A stretch of 64,000 nucleotides of DNA, taken from assembly GCA_910588775.1 (NCBI GenBank), contig CAJURH010000001.1:1-64000 (forward strand). The letters are read 5' to 3'. The notes beneath the pieces were generated by a model. The model was not told where the DNA came from. It worked only from the letters and a program-made list of their open reading frames with translations, and did not search any database. Source of the DNA: an uncultured Lachnospiraceae bacterium. GTDB taxonomy: Bacteria; Bacillota; Clostridia; Lachnospirales; Lachnospiraceae. The position numbers were made by a program, and so were the translations under genes. Shown piece after piece: positions 60,162 to 64,000 of this stretch. The stretch's first letter is position 1. Every line of letters begins with the position of its first letter.

Positions 60162-61232
60162 ATGCACCGGGACCATACAAAAGTCGTAACAATCGGAAAC
60201 TGTAAAATCGGCGGCGGAAACCCCGTTCGAATCCAGTCCATGACCAACACAAAGACAGAAGACGTGCAGGCCACGGTAAAGCAGATTCTGGAGTTGGAGA
60301 AGGCGGGATGTGAGATTATCCGCTGCACGGTTCCCACCCAGGAAGCGGCCGAGGCGCTCAAAGAGATTAAGAAGCAGATTCACATTCCGCTGGTGGCGGA
60401 CATTCATTTTGACTATCGAATGGCCATAGCCGCCATGGAAAATGGGGCGGACAAGATTCGCATTAACCCCGGAAATATCGGGGGCGGAGACCGGATACGG
60501 GCTGTTGTGAAGACGGCCAAAGAGCGCCACATACCCATACGGGTGGGTGTGAACAGCGGATCCCTGGAGAAAGAGCTGATAGAGAAATACAAAGGCGTGA
60601 CGGCGCAGGGACTGGCAGAGAGCGCGCTGGATAAAGTGCGCATGATTGAAGAGTGCGGCTATGACAATCTGGTTATCAGCATGAAATCCTCCGACGTGAA
60701 TATGTGCGTGTCGGCCCATGAACTTCTGGCGCAGCGGACAGATTATCCACTGCACGTAGGAATCACGGAAGCGGGAACGCTGCATTCCGGGAATATCAAA
60801 TCAGCCGTGGGGCTTGGCATTCTTCTTTACCAGGGCATCGGCGACACGCTGCGGGTATCCTTAACCGGACCGCCGGTGGAGGAAATACGGTCGGCGAAGA
60901 CAATTTTAAGAAGCCTGGGCCTTCGTCAGCAGGGAGTGGAGGTGGTTTCCTGTCCCACCTGCGGGCGCACGGAAATCGACCTGATTGGCTTGGCCAACCA
61001 GGTAGAGGAGGTTGCAGAGAGATTTTCCGTAAAAAATCCTTCCGTTCATCTGAAAGTGGCCGTTATGGGCTGTCCGGTGAATGGCCCGGGGGAAGCCCGG
61101 GAGGCGGACTTAGGAGTCGCCGGAGGCAAAGGCGTGGGACTTTTGTTCCGAAAAGGCGAGATTGTGAAAAAAGCGCCGGAGGAGGAATTATTATCCTGCC
61201 TTCAGGAAGAACTGTTGCACTGGGAAGGGTAA
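60162..61232 (+). CDS. ispG: (E)-4-hydroxy-3-methylbut-2-enyl-diphosphate synthase
   Basis: The 356-residue iron-sulfur enzyme performs the penultimate step of the MEP pathway. It has VTIGNCKIGGGNPVRIQSMT, the TIM-barrel IRINPGNIGG and, for the [4Fe-4S] cluster, SCPTCGRTEID and VMGCPVNGPGEA. The length is typical of the bacterial two-domain form. AAAGGGGG lies before the ATG. In related genomes ispG commonly follows rseP directly; here the accessory stretch separates them, and transcription may come from the xpaC-telA unit. Confidence 0.97.
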   Translation: MHRDHTKVVTIGNCKIGGGNPVRIQSMTNTKTEDVQATVKQILELEKAGCEIIRCTVPTQEAAEALKEIKKQIHIPLVADIHFDYRMAIAAMENGADKIRINPGNIGGGDRIRAVVKTAKERHIPIRVGVNSGSLEKELIEKYKGVTAQGLAESALDKVRMIEECGYDNLVISMKSSDVNMCVSAHELLAQRTDYPLHVGITEAGTLHSGNIKSAVGLGILLYQGIGDTLRVSLTGPPVEEIRSAKTILRSLGLRQQGVEVVSCPTCGRTEIDLIGLANQVEEVAERFSVKNPSVHLKVAVMGCPVNGPGEAREADLGVAGGKGVGLLFRKGEIVKKAPEEELLSCLQEELLHWEG

Positions 61233-61239
61233 GGCGAAT

Positions 61240-64000
61240 ATGGAAAAGAAATTTTTTGATGTATTTCCCAATCTTCAGGTGAATCCAGATGTAAAAGGGT
61301 GGTTGGACGAGGCGGCCGTTACCCGGGTGACTTGCAATTCGGAGCGGACGCGGTTGCGGATTTACCTGGTCTGTGACCGATGGATTCACAAAAAATATAT
61401 TTTCCAGGTGGAAGAGGAAATACGTCGCCAGTTTTTCGGGCAGATTTCCATTCAGGTGAAGATTATCGAGCGTTTTCTTTTGTCCAAACAGTACACGCCG
61501 GAGAATTTCATGGAAGTTTACAAACCCAGCATATTGGCGGAATTGAAAGCGTACAACCAGTTGGAACACAACCTTTTTTTGGGCGCGCAGATGGAATTTC
61601 CCCAGGCCCACTCTCTGCGGCTTCTGATTCCTGACTCCATGATTGCCAGGGAGAGGGGAGAAGTGTTGGTGGAATATCTGGAGAAAGTGTTCTGCGAGCG
61701 CTGCGGCATGGACCTGAAAGTGGAGTCCCAGTTCGTTGCTCACAAAGAGAGCAAGTACCGGAAGAACGCTGAGAGGAAGCTGGAACAGGAAGTAGAGCAG
61801 GTATTACAGCATGCCTCTCTGGGCAGCGAAGAGGTGAAAGAAAAGAGCGCGCCAAAACCCGGTCCGGCGCCATCTGGAAAGTCCGGCAAAAACGCGCCCC
61901 AGCCGCCCAAGCGTTCTGGCAATTTGGATCTGGTCTATGGCCGGGATTTTGAAGGGGAGTCCCTGCCCCTGGAGGCCATTGCCGGAGAGATGGGGGAAGT
62001 AATTGTCCGTGGCCAGGTGATTTCCCTGGACGAGCGGGAGATTCGAAATGAAAAGACCATCCTGATTTTCGCCATTACAGATTTTACTGACAGCATTGTG
62101 GTGAAAATGTTTTTGGAAAATTCTCAGGTTTCGGAGATGAAGGAGTCCATACATAAAGGAGCTTTTCTAAAAATCAAAGGCGTGACTGCCATTGACCGCT
62201 TTGACGGAGAGCTGACCATCGGCTCAGTGCGGGGAATCAAGAAGATTGGGGATTTTACCGCCAAGCGCATGGATACAAGCCCGGAGAAACGGGTGGAGCT
62301 ACATTGCCATACCAAGATGAGTGATATGGATGGGGTGACCGATGCCAAAGACCTGGTGAAAAGGGCCTATGAGTGGGGGCACAGAGCCATCGCCATCACG
62401 GACCACGGGGTGGTGCAGGCGTTTCCGGAAGCCCACCATTGCTTCGACGCCTGGGGCGGATGCGTGCCCCCGGAGGCGGATTTCAAAGTGATTTACGGCA
62501 TGGAAGCCTACCTGGTGGACGACACCAAGGGGATGGTGCAAAACGATAAAGGCCAGAAGCTGACGGATAATTTCGTGGTGTTTGACCTGGAGACCACCGG
62601 GTTCAGCCCTATTGCCAACCGGATTATCGAAATTGGCGCGGTCCGGGTGGAGGGTGGGAAAATCGTTGACCGTTTTTCCACTTTCGTCAATCCCCAAACG
62701 CCCATTCCCTACCGGATTGAACAGTTGACGGGAATCAATGATTCCATGGTGATGGACGCGCCGGAGATTGGAGAGGTTCTGCCGGAATTTCTAAAGTTCT
62801 GTCAGGGGGCGGCGCTGGTGGCTCATAACGCTTCTTTTGACGTGGGATTTGTGGAGCGAAATTGTCAACAGTTGGGATTGTCCTTTGATTTTACCTCGGT
62901 GGATACCGTGGGCATGGCCCGGTTCCTCTTGCCGTCCCTGAATCGTTTTAAGCTGGACACGGTGGCGAAAGCGTTGCAGATTCCCCTGTACAATCATCAC
63001 CGGGCCGTGGACGACGCGGGCTGTACGGCGGAGATTTTCGTAAAATTTGTGGAAATGTGCCGGGAGCGGGAGATTTACGACCTGGAACAGTTGAATATCC
63101 AGGGCAGCGTTTCGGAGGACCAGGTGAAGAAGCTTCCCACCTATCATGCCATCATTCTGGCCACCTGTGAGACGGGCCGGGTGAATCTGTATAAACTGGT
63201 GTCCATGTCCCATTTGAAATATTACAATCGCTGTCCAAGAGTGCCCAAAAGCGTGTTCTTAAAACACCGGGAGGGACTTCTTATTGGCAGCGCCTGTGAA
63301 GCGGGGGAATTGTACCAGGCGGTGTTAAATGACGCGCCGGCACCGGAAATTGCCAGGCTGGCGTCTTTTTATGACTATTTAGAAATCCAGCCTTTGGGGA
63401 ATAATAAGTTCATGATTGCCAGCGAGAAGACGGAAGTCCACTCCATGGAAGATCTGATGGAAATCAACCGGAAAATTGTCAAGCTGGGGGAACAGTTTGA
63501 AAAACCGGTGGTGGCCACCTGTGACGTGCACTTCATGGACCCAGAGGACGAGATTTACAGACGAATCATTATGGCGGGCAAAGGCTTCAGCGATGCGGAT
63601 GACCAGGCGCCGCTGTATCTGCGCACCACAGAGGAAATGCTGGAGGAATTCCGGTATCTGGGAGATGAGAAGGCGGAGGAAGTGGTCATCACAAATCCCA
63701 ATAAAATTGCGGATATGTGTGAGAAAATTTCACCCATTCATCCCGATAAGTTTCCTCCAGTGATTGAGGATTCGGATAAGAATCTGCGGGAAATCTGCCT
63801 GCAAAAAGCCCACGAAATCTACGGGGACCCGCTGCCGGAAATTGTGGAAAACCGTTTGAACAAGGAACTGCATTCCATTATCTCCAACGGCTACGCGGTG
63901 ATGTACATCATCGCCCAGAAGCTTGTGTGGAAGTCCAACGAGGACGGATACCTGGTGGGGTCCCGGGGGTCGGTGGGGTCTTCCCTGGCGGCTACCATGG
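61240..64000 (+). CDS. polC: DNA polymerase III PolC, N-terminal part (runs off the window)
   Basis: The frame is open from ATG 61240 to the window end, 920 codons of about 1,400-1,500. PolC is the replicative polymerase of low-GC Gram-positives. The order is: N-terminal domains (1-210) with a charged proline/lysine linker near 200-225, OB-fold (about 240-345), PHP with HCHTKMSDMDG and AITDHG, interrupted by a DEDDh 3'-5' exonuclease starting VFDLETTG (about 447), with HNASFDVGF and HHRAVDDA, then the second part of PHP and the start of the polymerase core (GSRGSVGSSLAA at the edge). It follows ispG by 7 bp. Confidence 0.97.
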   Translation, partial: MEKKFFDVFPNLQVNPDVKGWLDEAAVTRVTCNSERTRLRIYLVCDRWIHKKYIFQVEEEIRRQFFGQISIQVKIIERFLLSKQYTPENFMEVYKPSILAELKAYNQLEHNLFLGAQMEFPQAHSLRLLIPDSMIARERGEVLVEYLEKVFCERCGMDLKVESQFVAHKESKYRKNAERKLEQEVEQVLQHASLGSEEVKEKSAPKPGPAPSGKSGKNAPQPPKRSGNLDLVYGRDFEGESLPLEAIAGEMGEVIVRGQVISLDEREIRNEKTILIFAITDFTDSIVVKMFLENSQVSEMKESIHKGAFLKIKGVTAIDRFDGELTIGSVRGIKKIGDFTAKRMDTSPEKRVELHCHTKMSDMDGVTDAKDLVKRAYEWGHRAIAITDHGVVQAFPEAHHCFDAWGGCVPPEADFKVIYGMEAYLVDDTKGMVQNDKGQKLTDNFVVFDLETTGFSPIANRIIEIGAVRVEGGKIVDRFSTFVNPQTPIPYRIEQLTGINDSMVMDAPEIGEVLPEFLKFCQGAALVAHNASFDVGFVERNCQQLGLSFDFTSVDTVGMARFLLPSLNRFKLDTVAKALQIPLYNHHRAVDDAGCTAEIFVKFVEMCREREIYDLEQLNIQGSVSEDQVKKLPTYHAIILATCETGRVNLYKLVSMSHLKYYNRCPRVPKSVFLKHREGLLIGSACEAGELYQAVLNDAPAPEIARLASFYDYLEIQPLGNNKFMIASEKTEVHSMEDLMEINRKIVKLGEQFEKPVVATCDVHFMDPEDEIYRRIIMAGKGFSDADDQAPLYLRTTEEMLEEFRYLGDEKAEEVVITNPNKIADMCEKISPIHPDKFPPVIEDSDKNLREICLQKAHEIYGDPLPEIVENRLNKELHSIISNGYAVMYIIAQKLVWKSNEDGYLVGSRGSVGSSLAATM

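Overview
The window is a chromosomal segment of a Gram-positive anaerobe of the Clostridia, most likely Lachnospiraceae. The reasons are: an oxygen-sensitive class III ribonucleotide reductase (nrdD), a PolC-type replicative polymerase, Rho with a long acidic insert, a fused cobA-hemD in a C5-type haem cluster, GGAGG-type ribosome binding sites with TTG/GTG starts, and several secreted proteins with C-terminal fibronectin-III-like modules. The assignment rests on gene content and protein style, not on a database search. No rRNA, tRNA, CRISPR array, prophage or intact insertion sequence was seen.

Layout. 1-4.6 kb: end of comEC, holA, rpsT (opposite strand), then a two-gene lipid-linked glycosyltransferase/membrane protein unit. 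4.8-9.65 kb: rho, rpmE, a YqhQ-like DUF1385 gene, prmC, prfA (termination and release-factor group). 9.7-13.2 kb: sugar nucleotidyltransferase, glmM, TPR lipoprotein. 13.3-19 kb: nrdD with a fused glutaredoxin-like domain, a sodium/solute symporter, an XRE regulator with membrane tail, an amidohydrolase. 19.4-25.5 kb: HD-domain protein, nth, cobA-hemD, hemB, hemL, a lactonase-like propeller; aroC converges. 26.7-36.6 kb: secreted Fn3 protein, CorA-like transporter, rhomboid-like membrane protein, pyk, lysA, an ArsC/Spx-like protein, a secreted papain-like protease. 37-45 kb: serC, DUF1015, a tyrosine phosphatase, an unrecognised gene, cysK, a wall-type surface protein, a lipoprotein. 45-64 kb: pyrH, frr, uppS, cdsA, dxr, rseP, then about 9.5 kb of accessory DNA, then ispG and polC (runs off the end).

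How it fits together. The last block combines translation (frr), isoprenoid supply (dxr, ispG), undecaprenyl-PP synthesis (uppS), phospholipid synthesis (cdsA) and membrane proteolysis (rseP). It is split by accessory DNA holding a SpoIID/peptidoglycan-binding-like gene, small broken genes, an IS3 orfA relic, a large decayed secreted metalloprotease gene and an XpaC/TelA pair.

The most unusual signal is intergenic. Four copies of an inverted-repeat element (two of exactly 142 bp, two shortened) each end 25-34 nt before a start codon (nucleotidyltransferase, glmM, XRE regulator, serC). The inner stems of the two long copies differ in sequence but change in a compensatory way, which points to a conserved hairpin. 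Two other miniature inverted-repeat elements are also present, one with a 7-bp target duplication and one with TA ends.
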